Source of the DNA: Gracilaria gracilis
Lineage: Eukaryota > Rhodophyta > Florideophyceae > Gracilariales > Gracilariaceae
Assembly: GCA_030374805.1 (NCBI GenBank)
Contig: JARGSG010000017.1
Location: forward strand, 806,001 to 870,000
DNA length: 64,000 bases
Direction of reading: 5' to 3'
A program made the translations under genes and the position numbers. This document shows positions 11,570 to 21,945 of the stretch, piece by piece. The notes beneath the pieces are model-generated. The model saw only the letters and a list, made by a program, of their open reading frames with translations. It had not been told where the DNA came from and ran no database searches. Within the stretch, counting starts at the first letter, position 1; every line of letters starts with the position of its first letter.

Positions 11570-12117
11570 TTGGGACAAAATACGAGAACCACGCCAAGTC
11601 ACAGAGTATTATGACATAAATTTAAAACATGTACTACTCCTTTGGGACACAAAAGATGTCCTAATCCTAGCTACGAAGCGTGAACGTGTGCCGCCTTCGC
11701 AATACTACTTACTATGGTTACCCTATTCTTAGTCACATGGTTGTGACAAAATACAAAAACCTCCTCAAGCAGCATAGGAATAGAAAATCTTTTAAACCAT
11801 ATAAAGATAGAAGAGGTACTTACTATATACCATCCAATGGATGCCCGATTTCTAGCTACGAAGCGTGAGGGTGTGCGAAAACCTCCGCAAGCAGCATAGA
11901 AATAGGACATTCATTATACAAGATAAAGATAGAAGATGTACTAACTTCATATCATCCAATGGATGTCCCATACCTAGCTACGAAGCGTGAGGGTGTGCAA
12001 AAACCTCCCCAAGCAGCATAGGAATTGGGCATCCTTAATATAAAATAGAGATAGAAAATGTACTAACTTTTTCTCATCAAACTGATGACCTATTCCTAGC
12101 TACGAAGAGTGAGGGTG
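11570..12117. repeat. Tandem array with a 122-bp period
   Basis: Landmark CTAGCTACGAAGCGTGA recurs at about 11668, 11853, 11975 and 12097. The last two intervals are 122 bp and the first is 185 bp because of a degenerate part-unit. Units share AAGCAGCATAGxAATxG and CATCCAATGGATG. The array lies between the divergent fossil genes starting at 11010 (-) and 12953 (+), as an origin or promoter region would. Confidence 0.8.
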
Positions 12118-12257
12118 TTCCATCTTTCTCGGAGATAAATCGTTCTATTGCCGCAACCGAGACATACTTTCGGTTGAGGAAGACGATGAATATATCCCGG
12201 TAAAAGGTGTGACCGCGAAGGTAGGGCGTGAAAGGTGTCGGGAGAGAGAGGGGGCGG

Positions 12258-12265
12258 CTTTTATA
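12258..12265 (-). promoter_or_regulatory. TATA box candidate, minus strand
   Basis: TATAAAAG on the minus strand is followed within 20 bases by a CTCTCTCTCCC pyrimidine run, like a core promoter pointing toward the minus-strand fossil gene. The start codon at 11010 is over 1.2 kb away, so a leader or intron would be needed. Confidence 0.3.
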
Positions 12266-12360
12266 CAGCGCCACACGTTTGGCTCGGATGCAAATTGTTG
12301 AGAATATAAAATATCATCTTTGTCCGGCCGTTCGTTTTAAAAAAAGAGAAAAATATTTTT

Positions 12361-12438
12361 TGGGACAGCGGACCGGGGTGTCGTAGCGCTTCATCGGTGC
12401 ACCGATGAAGAGCCACGACACCCCGTTCCACTGTCCCA
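12361..12438. repeat. Hairpin copy 2
   Basis: A 78-bp palindrome begins TGGGACAGCGGACCGG and ends CTGTCCCA, with the loop around CATCGGTGCACCGATG. It has a few mismatches, and the ends are exactly complementary (TGGGACAG/CTGTCCCA). Confidence 0.8.
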
Positions 12439-12581
12439 AAGCACCGTGAGTGATGAATCTACCGCACTGGCACACGTGGCACCACCAACGTGCCGTAAGC
12501 GGTGAAATTTGCCCGCTGTCAATGCGACGTGTGTGATGAAACGGGGGTGCTGGCATACGTGGCACCGCCAATGCGCCGTTT
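12439..12581. repeat. Short tandem units between hairpins 2 and 3
   Basis: Imperfect units of roughly 35-60 bp share GTGAGTGATGAA-like and GGCAxACGTGGCACC words. The same words follow hairpin 1 (11444-11495), so hairpin plus unit forms a compound repeat. Confidence 0.6.
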
Positions 12582-12651
12582 ACAGCGGACTGGGGTGTCG
12601 TGGCGCTTCATCGGTGTACCGGTGAAGCGCCACGACACCCCAATCCGCTGT
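12582..12651. repeat. Hairpin copy 3
   Basis: A 70-bp palindrome, ACAGCGGACTGGGGTGTCG and its complement, with loop GGTGTACC. It is closely related to copy 2. Its outer ends lack the full TGGGACAG seen in copy 2. Confidence 0.75.
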
Positions 12652-12773
12652 CCCAGGTTGAAATTAGTGCTCCACAAATTTTATTTATTTCTTTATTGCT
12701 CAAAAATTGTTATACAAGCGTACTATATATGTGAGTAGGTTGATGTAGCTTTGTAAACGTCCCGCGAGTATTC

Positions 12774-12780
12774 TATAAAA
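12774..12780 (+). promoter_or_regulatory. TATA box candidate, plus strand
   Basis: TATAAAA lies about 175 bp upstream of the ATG at 12953 in an AT-rich stretch. It is a plausible core promoter for the decayed plus-strand gene. Confidence 0.3.
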
Positions 12781-12952
12781 TTATATACATAAGCAGAATG
12801 GATAGTTTAAACTAATATTTATCGGGCGCGCATCCGTGACGAAGTAGACAGAAATGAACCGGAATGAAAGATACAACTAGCTAACCGATCTAGCGAGCGT
12901 TCTCGACGGTCGTAAAAAACCTTTTCCATTCCATCAGCCGCATGTAACCGCG

Positions 12953-15900
12953 ATGTCGCCTCGTGAGCATAAAAGGGAGCCGGATTCAAGACGAGCGAAC
13001 CAAAGTGCAGGGGTGTTAGAAATGCCGCCCCTAACACGAGGGAGAGGGAGGGCAAAAGGCACTACGCCGCGTATTCCACCAGCCCGATCAATGACGAAGA
13101 AGGTTTCGCCCGCTGCTACGCCGGTAGTGAAAGGCGGCGAGGCGGTGCATTTGTTTGTGACGGTTGGAAAAGAAAAGAGCAGGGTGAAATTGGGAACCGT
13201 GGACGTGAGAGGTGTTGGGTCTGCCGGTAGTGCCGAGAAGTCTCTTTGCAGCTCGCTCTATAGGCATCTTCAAATTGCGACTGCCCTAGAAAGTGAAGAC
13301 TTGGTTGTGATATGGAGGACGAAGATTATAAGTCATGGAAGCGCAAAGTACCCTTACCGTTTTCAAGGTCCTGAAGACCCACCAACTACGCTGAGCGAGT
13401 TGTTCTGGGCTGGGTTGTATGCATGGGATACGTCGATGATGAAACCGATCGAGATTCCGCAAAGTCCTACTCCAGAGTCCGGGGCTGGCAAGTCTTCTAC
13501 ATTTCAGCCTGAGGAAGTGGTTGCTCTGGAGGTCAAGAAACCCGCTGAGGAAGCTTCCAAAATTCCAGACAAGTCTTCTCACGGGATGAAGAAGCCCGTC
13601 GGAGCGAGCTTCAGCATCATAGAGGACTCTGACGACAATACGGTAGTGGTCTTTCGGACGAGTAAGGCTCCGCTAACTGACCCGGAGAAGAACTTGTTCG
13701 ATAAAAGAGACAGTGTTCCGTCGGAAGAGCTTGAAAACACCCTGTCTCTCAAGAGGATTTCCGTCGCCGACTATGTTCAGCCCAGATTGACGATGGATAT
13801 CGAGATGATTGAACTCCCGAAGAATACAGTACGAAGTGTGAATCTGGGACACAAGGAGGCTACGATGATGAAATGTCGCAACTTTGGGTGGCTTCCGTCT
13901 GTTGATTGCTGCGGCATTTTTGGGGGAGTATGATATGAGTGAAATAGTTAATGAGGGGACAGTTTTTGTGCCTGTAACCCCTATAAACGGGTATTACCGA
14001 ATTCTTGTGCTACGAAACTTTCGTGGGGAGGGCGGGAAGTGGGTGAATATAGTCCGTTCCCTGGATGTTGTACTGTGGGGAAAAACTGATGGGAAAGCCA
14101 TCACAATGAACGAAGTACTAAGACTCGGCAGTCTTCTCAACGAGATGAACTTGAATGTGCTGAAGATGTCGTTTGCGGACAAAATTCATAACACGGTTTC
14201 TTTTATGCAGAACGTCGTAGATGAGTCACATCTGTATGTGGAGAGCATTACTTCGAAGCACCTAGCTGGTTCTCTGAAGAGAAGTTAGGCTATCGGAGAC
14301 TACAACGTGCGTCACTTGACTCTTTAGGCGACATTGGCTCTGAAGTTTGTGGAATGTAAAGGGCTTTTGGAGTTCTTTGAGAAGGTGTGTGGGGAGCTTC
14401 CAGCCCTAACGTTGACGCATGTGTAGAGTGATCTCCTCATGGGTCTCACTGCTGGGCAGTTTTGATTTGTCGTACGTTGCTTGCAATGGCATGTGGAACT
14501 GAGGTTGTCTTCTTCTACGAGAACCGGGCGTTTTGAAGACATGAGGAAGCACTTCTTTCAATGTGCCAGAGGTATGTACGACCTAGGTAATCTCACTGGG
14601 AAGAAGAAGAAGATTAGTGTTGAAGAAGTATTGCAGACCGTATTCAAATAGGAGGAAAAAATGTGTCTGTAATGGAATATCTGGGTATGCGCAAAGCAAA
14701 AATGGAACTCAGCGGTGTGAGGCGTTTATGAGACAAGATGGTTTATAGAAGGTTGAAGACCGCGGGTAACAAGCTTCAAGATTTTTCAAAGTAACGCTTC
14801 GAACTTTAGAGCAGGTGAACGAGGTGGGGGAGGGGGTGGTTGAAGTCGTCGGTGTAGGTAATGGCACGACATCCGCAGCATCTAATGAGGTAGAAGAAGC
14901 TCCCATGTCGTTGGAAGCTTCCCTGGGGGGCAAAGACCCTGAAGCATAGCCATCAGGGTTGAAACAGAGCACGGGCCGGCTGAAAGAGGATTGGGGTAGC
15001 GAGGCTGAGAACAAGAAGAAGAAGATTAAGAAGATGATGTTAATATATCTTACTGACGAATAGGGTGAGATAGAAATCCAACCTGCTCCAAAGAGAATGA
15101 AGAAGGGCGCCGTGGAGACCCTTTCTGGACATATATCAATGGAGGTTGTTACTTTATTCAGAAATATGACGAGGCCGACATTGAAGAAGTTCTTCAGAGA
15201 ACAAAACATCATTTGGTTTCGACGAGCGAGGATGAAATTGGTGGCAGTGAGGACGATAATAGGCTGGTTCAGAACGAGGAAGATGCGGTAAAGGAAAGAA
15301 AGATGCGTGGATGTGAAGATAAAAATCCGGAGACACCGCCCAAAGAGATGAACAAGGCAGGTGAGTGGGCTGGTGGATCGGATATGTCATGGACGAGTCA
15401 GGTGAATGCGTTACCGAGTGAGTAGCCGGTAGGGAAGGATGCATTGAAACAACAGCACCCGTGGATAGAGATGATTCATTCGCGAAAAGAGCACAGGGCG
15501 GGGTATTTGGGGGTGGCTGATTTGAGAGCGGTTCATCACGCGGTGTACTAGCATGCCGCCCGGAGTGTGCACAAGAAGCTGGGGAGTACGAAAGAACTGG
15601 TTCTTGAGGTGAAGATTCCGTTGAAAGGAAAGCCAGCATGGGAGGAAGAAGCTCTTTGGATGGAGGCGATGGAGAGAGATGACGACGCTCGAAAATAATA
15701 TGCAACCAAGAAGAATGGGGTTGATGGTAAGGTGTTTCTGTGTTTTAGAACACTTTGAAACTGGAGAAGGTATGTTAGAGGAGGCGAAGAAGAAGGACGT
15801 GGTGAAGGATGAAGATATGACGGAAGGGTTGCTGGAAGTTTTTGAGAAAGAATTTAAGGATTAGCCAGAATTGGTGTTTAAGGAGAACCGAACGAAATAG

Positions 15901-16740
15901 AACCCTATCATCAAAGTGGCGGACGGAAAGAATGCTGGGAACATGATGCAGGGAATTGGGCGATACATTACGACCAAGAAGGGGATTACTGATTGCATGG
16001 AATCTGATGAGAAGAATACGGTGATGGTGAGAAAGTGGGCGATGTTGGATACGAGGTTTGGGGAAATTGAATCGGCTCTTCACCTTCGTAGCAACATCAA
16101 GGCGAAAAAAGAATATATGCGCCGGAGACTGGAGAACGTGTGTTGTATACTGGGGAGGGATGCCCGAGGCAGGTGTTCACACAGATTTTCGTGGGTTGAC
16201 AGATGTGGAGAAGGGATAAGGGAGATTTTTAAAGGTTCTTCATGATGGCCTCTGGGAGGAGTTCGTTTATGATATAGCTTTGAGAGAGATCAAATAATAT
16301 GTATGTGACGGATGAAAAGAGTTGGAAGAGGTTCACCCGTACAATGGTTGTGAAGAAGTCAAGGGTACCGCCTTACTCTGTGTTTATTGGGAGAGAAAAT
16401 GTGTTTCATGCGGGAGTTGGGTACATGGATGCGTTCGTGACATGGAATTGCCTGAGGTATCACATTTAATCTGTACCAGAAGGATACAAGCTCCCTCACG
16501 AGGTGCACAGGGAGCCAGCCTCTCGTTTAAAGTTCGTAGAGGGAGACTTTGGGCTAGGAGAAGACCCAAACGACCAGCTGGACGATGATGAAGGTTTAGG
16601 GGAAGAGAGTGAAATGGAAGATGCAGAAGATGGAGAGGACGAGTACGAAGAGGAAGATGAAGAGGTATCAGGTGGCCATGCTGAGAATAGAGATGGGAGT
16701 TACTTACGAGGAAGGACAGATGATAATGGATGACGACGAT
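12953..16740 (+). pseudogene. Long decayed gene of unknown element
   Basis: It opens with a clean 326-codon ORF (12953-13933): a basic N-terminus (TRGRGRAKGTTPR), then a folded-looking segment (AVHLFVTVGKEKSRVKLGTV) and an acidic/Ser-rich linker. Protein-like sequence continues in the same strand through several frames to about 16740. It has Lys-rich segments around 15 kb and ends in a very acidic tail (EDEYEEEDEEVSGG). I count roughly ten or more interruptions. I recognise no family. Together with the methyltransferase fossil it may belong to one large mobile or viral-type element, but no capsid, polymerase, integrase or helicase motif was seen. Confidence 0.45.
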
Positions 16741-16909
16741 GAGTAGTTATAATGTAGCACGTACAATTTTGTGTGTGGTAGTGGTAGAGACTTGACAGAA
16801 AAAGTGAACTGGTGATTTTTTTAAACGGTAACTTAAAAAGAATTGAAGAACAAAAACGGGTTGCGTATGTAGTTGCAACGAATACAAGGTTCACAATTTA
16901 TTCTTTATA

Positions 16910-18100
16910 CTAGGGAATGTCATGTCTAGTAACATTGACATAGTTGGTGTCGAAACGGGCATCGTTCTGACTTCTGGTTGGCTTTTCATCTGCGGAGGTG
17001 AGATAGAAGTAAGCATTTCTGGATTCAAACTCCGAGAAAGAGGCTGGGAAGGTAGTAAGGGTGCTGCCGTATTCCAGAAGGGATTCCACTGTAGAAAGGA
17101 GATTAAAGGAGAGACCTGTGTTGAGGGTGACTATCCGTAGAAGCTCCTTCATCATAGTTGAGAATATTATTTTTGTACTTGGTAGCCACTTTATGAATGG
17201 TAACGAATCCAAATAAAAAACCGACGAGATTGAAGGAAGAGACCAAAAAGAGCTTTTGGTAGTAAGACTTGGAAAAAGCGTTTTCGTCGACGATACTGCA
17301 AGTACGACCTGCGGTCCAGAAGCGTTCAGCTATTTCCAGAGCCCATTTTCCGGTAGCAGTGGCTAGACCATTGGCAGAAGGGGGCGTGAACCCATCCTAT
17401 GTGGAGGCGCCGACACTGGAAACGGCGATGTAGAAAGCGGCTCGTGTGCAGTGCTCAATTTCTTGTTGGGAAAGGATGGGAAGAATGGGACCATCCTAAA
17501 TGAAGACCAAGTCTTCTGCTCGTGATGCTGGGCAAGATAGAATTACTTTTTCGAGAAGGTTGTTCCTGCCACAGAAGAAGATTGGACCTTGGGGAAGACA
17601 ATCTGTGGAAATGAAGTCTTCGATGGAGAGAAAGGTGTCTCGAGGAGATCCATTGTTGTAAAGTATAGTGCCAATACGGCCTTTACCAACGAAAACAGCG
17701 GGATGATTGTAGAACGGAGGGGAGATGAATGGGAGCTCATTACAACGAGTTTGTTTCATTGAAAGTATGGCCTGTTGGAAGCTGTCAGGTGCTGGTACCT
17801 GTGAAATTAAATCGGTCAACATTATAAAAAGTGAGGAAAGCTTTAAGTACACGACTGGGCTGTTGTTTTGGTCATGGAAAAAAGTGTTCCAGGGTATAAG
17901 GAGATTTGTATGATTCGGTTATGGGAAGAAATGGGCAGCAGTGCTGTAGAGGAGGTAGGGTCGAAAAGTGTGTTTATGAAAAGGTATGAAGTGAAATAAA
18001 GCATATAAAATAAGAGTTTGTGGTACCGTTAGTACTTGAGAGGTGGTGCATCAAGGGTTCCATAGGGATATAATATGGACCGAGGTAGAGAAAATGTGGA
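16910..18100 (-). pseudogene. Decayed minus-strand gene, unknown
   Basis: Protein-like reading on the minus strand includes a 118-codon open part at 17496-17852 (NELPFISPPFYNHPAVFVGK) and a 100-codon part at 16910-17212. Gly/Ala/Ser-rich, enzyme-like segments lie between them. It converges on the decayed plus-strand gene, with ends about 170 bp apart. Several interruptions are present. No family recognised. Confidence 0.4.
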
Positions 18101-18608
18101 GATTTCTAGGAAAAATGAAAATTGCGCGGAATGGCGGGAAATTTGTAATAGAGAGGAATGGGGTACAAATGGTTATGCAGCGCAAGTGGGTGTGTGGCCG
18201 TCAATGCCACGGGTGGGCCAAGTGGGGAGGAGTGCTGGAACTGTTGTGTTCATCTCGCTTGTTGTTATCTCCGTTATCCTGAACCGCCGTTATTTCTGCG
18301 ATATCGAATGGGTACGTCGAAGACGCGGAGCAACTGGCTCTGTTTCACCAGACAGAGATATCAGAGACGCCACCGGGAAGGAAGGAGGAGGGTCGGAACA
18401 AGCTTTGAATGGAGGAGAAGGAGGGAATTGGGGATGGAGAGGGTGGTGGCGGTTGTGGGGATGGGGGGCATGGAGAACCGGAAAGAAGGTTGCGGCGGAG
18501 ATGGAGGAGCGGTTAAGGAGGCTTGCAGGAGATCTGAAGTGTAGAGCAACGCTCTTCGCAGAACCTAGTCATTTTCACGGGTTATATATACCTCATCAGT
18601 GGTGGTAG
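18075..18608 (+). CDS. Hypothetical 177-aa one-TM ORF
   Basis: An ATG-started ORF with a charged N-terminus, one hydrophobic helix (TVVFISLVVISVIL, about residue 58-71), then Gly/Trp/Arg-rich sequence. The opposite strand also looks partly protein-like here and may belong to the adjacent minus-strand fossil, so only one of the two can be real. No family recognised. Confidence 0.2.
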   Translation: MDRGRENVEISRKNENCAEWREICNREEWGTNGYAAQVGVWPSMPRVGQVGRSAGTVVFISLVVISVILNRRYFCDIEWVRRRRGATGSVSPDRDIRDATGKEGGGSEQALNGGEGGNWGWRGWWRLWGWGAWRTGKKVAAEMEERLRRLAGDLKCRATLFAEPSHFHGLYIPHQWW

Positions 18609-21254
18609 CACCTGGCCTTCTATATGAGGAGATATTGGACCCTTCGTACAAGAGGATGGCATCCAAACTAGACCTTGGCACCCTTAGCAAGATGAGTACA
18701 AATAATATACGTATGCGTGTGCCTGGAACCCTTCGTTCGGGAATTTACAGATATAATTTACTTTATTTAGTGCACGACCTTACAGTTGGATGGCCGACGC
18801 CATAGTATATGACTTGGTTATCTTGGGCCATCCAGATGAAATAAACTCTAACAAGCGAGAGTTCGGCTCTGACTCAGGAGCCCCTGGTAATCGGTCAACT
18901 CCTCGCGGAGAGCCGACTCCTTGCGCAGGAGTAGTCACCCACCTTGTGTAGCTTCCAGCACGTCCACCGTCGGTGTGTCATTTTCACCCGTGTGTGTTTG
19001 TGTTCTTTGCCCGTATAGTACAGGTATCGCTCCCCCGCATACCGGTATCGCCCTTTTGTCTTGCTTTGGTCTTGATCGTGGGCTTCCCAGTCGCGGTCCG
19101 TGTCCCCACTACCGTGTGTTCCCGTTCCACTTCTGTGACGTCACCACCGACTCCGTCGCCGTATAGATCCGACTTCTTGGTTTCTACTCCTGTTCGCTCG
19201 TCGAGACGGTTGGTCTCGGTCTTACACCTCGCTAGCGCACTCACCACAGGTGGCTCTGTTTGCCGCGCTACTGTCTCTACAGGAAGGCTTCGAACACTTT
19301 TGTGTGCCTTCTCTCTCTCAGGGTTTGGGAACCAAAATGGTAACACGTCATAGCCCTTTTAATTTCAGTTACAAAAACCTGGCGTTTGGTAATCGAATTA
19401 TATAAGTTTCTTATCATTTCGAATGGAAATTTGTTCTACACGTCGTTTACAGTGTCAGCAAGCTATACCAAACTGTGGAACTGCCTTTGATCCTCATTGA
19501 AATGCCGAACCGACGAACCCTAGGCTTTATCGATTATGTCTAGATTCGGGCTCTTCACTAGCCAGTCCAAAAAAATTACTTTTGGGGTCTAATAACCTTT
19601 TTTTGTAGGTTTTACAAAATGGAAACTAAATAAATTCTATATAAATATTCAGTTCTTTGGAAACGTCCCTGCAGCAAATGATAGGATTTTAATTTCTAAG
19701 ATTTATATATAAGAAGCAAAAATAACAGAAAAATTCCAATCTGCCAAGTGCCCAGAATAATAACAAAAAAAGCAGCCCAAATCATTGGAGAGAATGTTTT
19801 GATTTTATTATTTTAGAAAAATGTTTTCGTTTCTTCTCAAAATTCCACCAGTAAGACGATATGACATCCGAACTATCAAAATTAAAATTTTTATCTGCGA
19901 AAAAGGTAAAATTTTCCAATTCACAATTTCAGGTTCAAGATTCTTTTTAACTTAAGAACAATGGTACTTATTTTGCTCTTATGTAATATATTGTAAACGT
20001 TTAGTGAAATAAAAATTTAGAAAAAAGTTTGGTTTATAATCTGCTTTTTGCAATCAATGCATATGTGTAAATGTTTTTGAATATTATACAAAGTTTTTAT
20101 TTAATTTAACATTTCGAGTAATGGTACGTTTAGTTTCTTTATAAGTGCTTTAATTGCCCAAATTCTAATGATTAGGCTCTGAGCGATTTTGGGGACCTAA
20201 AAATTGCTGTATCACGCTAAAGTTTGAACTAGAGACGTTAAACTTCCTTTTTTGGCTTTCCATTAGTTGCGCAGGCTTTGAGAATGGTGGGCAAGAATAC
20301 TTCTCTTTTTGAGATCGATTAGAAGATTACGTTGTGACGTATTGGTAGAGTGCTTCTTGAAAAAAGAGTGTTGAATTTTATAGGGGTCTTACAGGTACTG
20401 AATGTGTAGGCTAAAAGATGAAAGAATCACTGCTGAGATGTCATTTTATTTTTGCACTTAGCTGTAGTTATAAAAGTTTGCAGATATATAAAATTTTGTT
20501 GAATTATGTGTTTATTGCTAGGCGTCTACAATACTACTGTTGCTAAGATTATATCACAGTACAAAAAGCAGCCTTGTACTAAGAATGCGAGAGTTTTTGA
20601 GCTGCGTTGCTGTACAGTTCGTTTTGTAGACGGCATTTACGTTTTGATATTACAAAACTTCGACCACTGTACTGCGAAATACCAAAAACCTACGAATTCC
20701 TGTTTGATTTTGCTAGCAACTGGTCTTCAGAAACCGCTACGAAATCAGTACTGCGTAATTTTTCTAGTAGTAAAGAACATATTTCGCAGAAAAAAATTAA
20801 AATTCTTCAATAATGGCAATTTGCCGTTATGCAGAATTCTAATGTGAGTCACAGTGAAATATTTTTCAATATGGGTGTCAGAAAGTGTATCCGGAGTACG
20901 AAGGTGAGGGATAACCCTCTTCACCCTCGTAGCAGTACCAGGAACTTTGTTCGCGAGTTTACCCTTCGACGTGAAAGGAGCTCGACAGACAGCTTGTCCG
21001 AAGTGAATGGAGTTGCTGGATTGCTGAGAAGGCCTTGTTCGTGTGCTGGATGTCCTTGGGGCCTTCAAACAGTGAATCACTGAGCATTCCTTCTCTGTTG
21101 AAACGCTTGGAGCAGGGAAAGAATCGATTGGATTCGATCGGAACAAGAAAACTTTGGCTCGATAAGGTTCGTCACTGTTGGCTTCAAGAATGTCGTTAAG
21201 TTTTTGCTGTCGACAGTCCTTCGAAACAATTGACAGTATACCAAGTTATCAACG
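18609..21254. other. Gene-free stretch
   Basis: 18.6-19.35 kb has only short low-complexity ORFs (one minus-strand frame at 18984-19346 lacks an ATG). 19.37-20.5 kb is strongly AT-rich with no ORF worth noting. 20.5-21.25 kb has short open stretches without recognisable content. I see no RNA gene. Confidence 0.6.
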
Positions 21255-21259
21255 GTAAC

Positions 21260-21415
21260 TGTGATCATCGTGCGCAGTAGGCGTGTACTTAACTTAATGT
21301 TGTAATGTATATAGTTTTTTGAATATATAAATAAAAGACTTTATGCTACGATTCTGCTCTGACCGCGCTCGCACTGGGTAGGGGACTGCTGATGAACTCA
21401 AACTTCTCGGGACTA
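21260..21415 (-). repeat. Element B left LTR, outer part
   Basis: It begins TGTGATCATCG and matches 37675 onward of the right LTR. It is interrupted after GACTA (21411-21415) by element A and resumes at 30865. Confidence 0.9.
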
Positions 21416-21923
21416 TGTCGTACAAATACCGATAAGGTGTGGGGTCCGCCTGGTAGAGGGAGCGCGCGAGGGCTCAACCTAAAGGGGAAAAACACACAAC
21501 CAATATGGTAGTAGGGCACCTGAAACCCGCAGGGGCAAACGGCGGGGCAACTAGTCTAGACCGTGTAGGTGTACGGTAGTAGACGTCGACGCGCGGTAAA
21601 ACCTGAATAGTAATAGAGTAGCAAGTGACCAAGATGGTATAGTTACTGCCCTAGTGGTGCCTGACTTTACAATACCCGAGGGGGAAGGCGAGGTGCACCA
21701 CAATATATACAAGGTGCACCGACGCCGATCTCCCATGCGGGCATGACGTCATCGGCTGTGCCCATGACCTACTGTCATGGGCCAGCAATGCTAAACTATC
21801 CTAGACTATAAATTAGAAATTAGAAATTATAAAATACAGAATACCAATTGGGTACAGTGCAGCCAGCAAGGCGCACCAGTAGGCCCACGTGGCACCAACC
21901 CATTGAGGTCTCATTGTACTACA
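21416..21923 (-). repeat. Element A 3' LTR
   Basis: This 508-bp copy carries five exact ACC-N5-GGT palindromes (21428, 21499, 21558, 21628, 21843) and one with a 6-bp spacer near 21897. Confidence 0.93.
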
Positions 21924-21945
21924 GACCCCCTTCCTACCCTGAGCC
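21924..21945 (-). other. Element A polypurine tract
   Basis: Minus-strand AGGAAGGGGGGTC lies directly against the 3' LTR, the usual plus-strand primer position. Confidence 0.6.

Noticed and set aside
11570-12117. CRISPR-like array
   Set aside because: Units are 122 bp with no short identical repeats separated by unique spacers, and the setting is eukaryotic.
12953-18100. Possible alternative genetic code (stops read as amino acids) in the fossil block
   Set aside because: Host genes here use TAG, TAA and TGA as normal ends, and the block also shows frame changes. Decay by C-to-T change explains it more simply.
20506-20847. 113-codon plus-strand ORF
   Set aside because: AT-rich, no domain, overlapping frames of similar length; probably chance.
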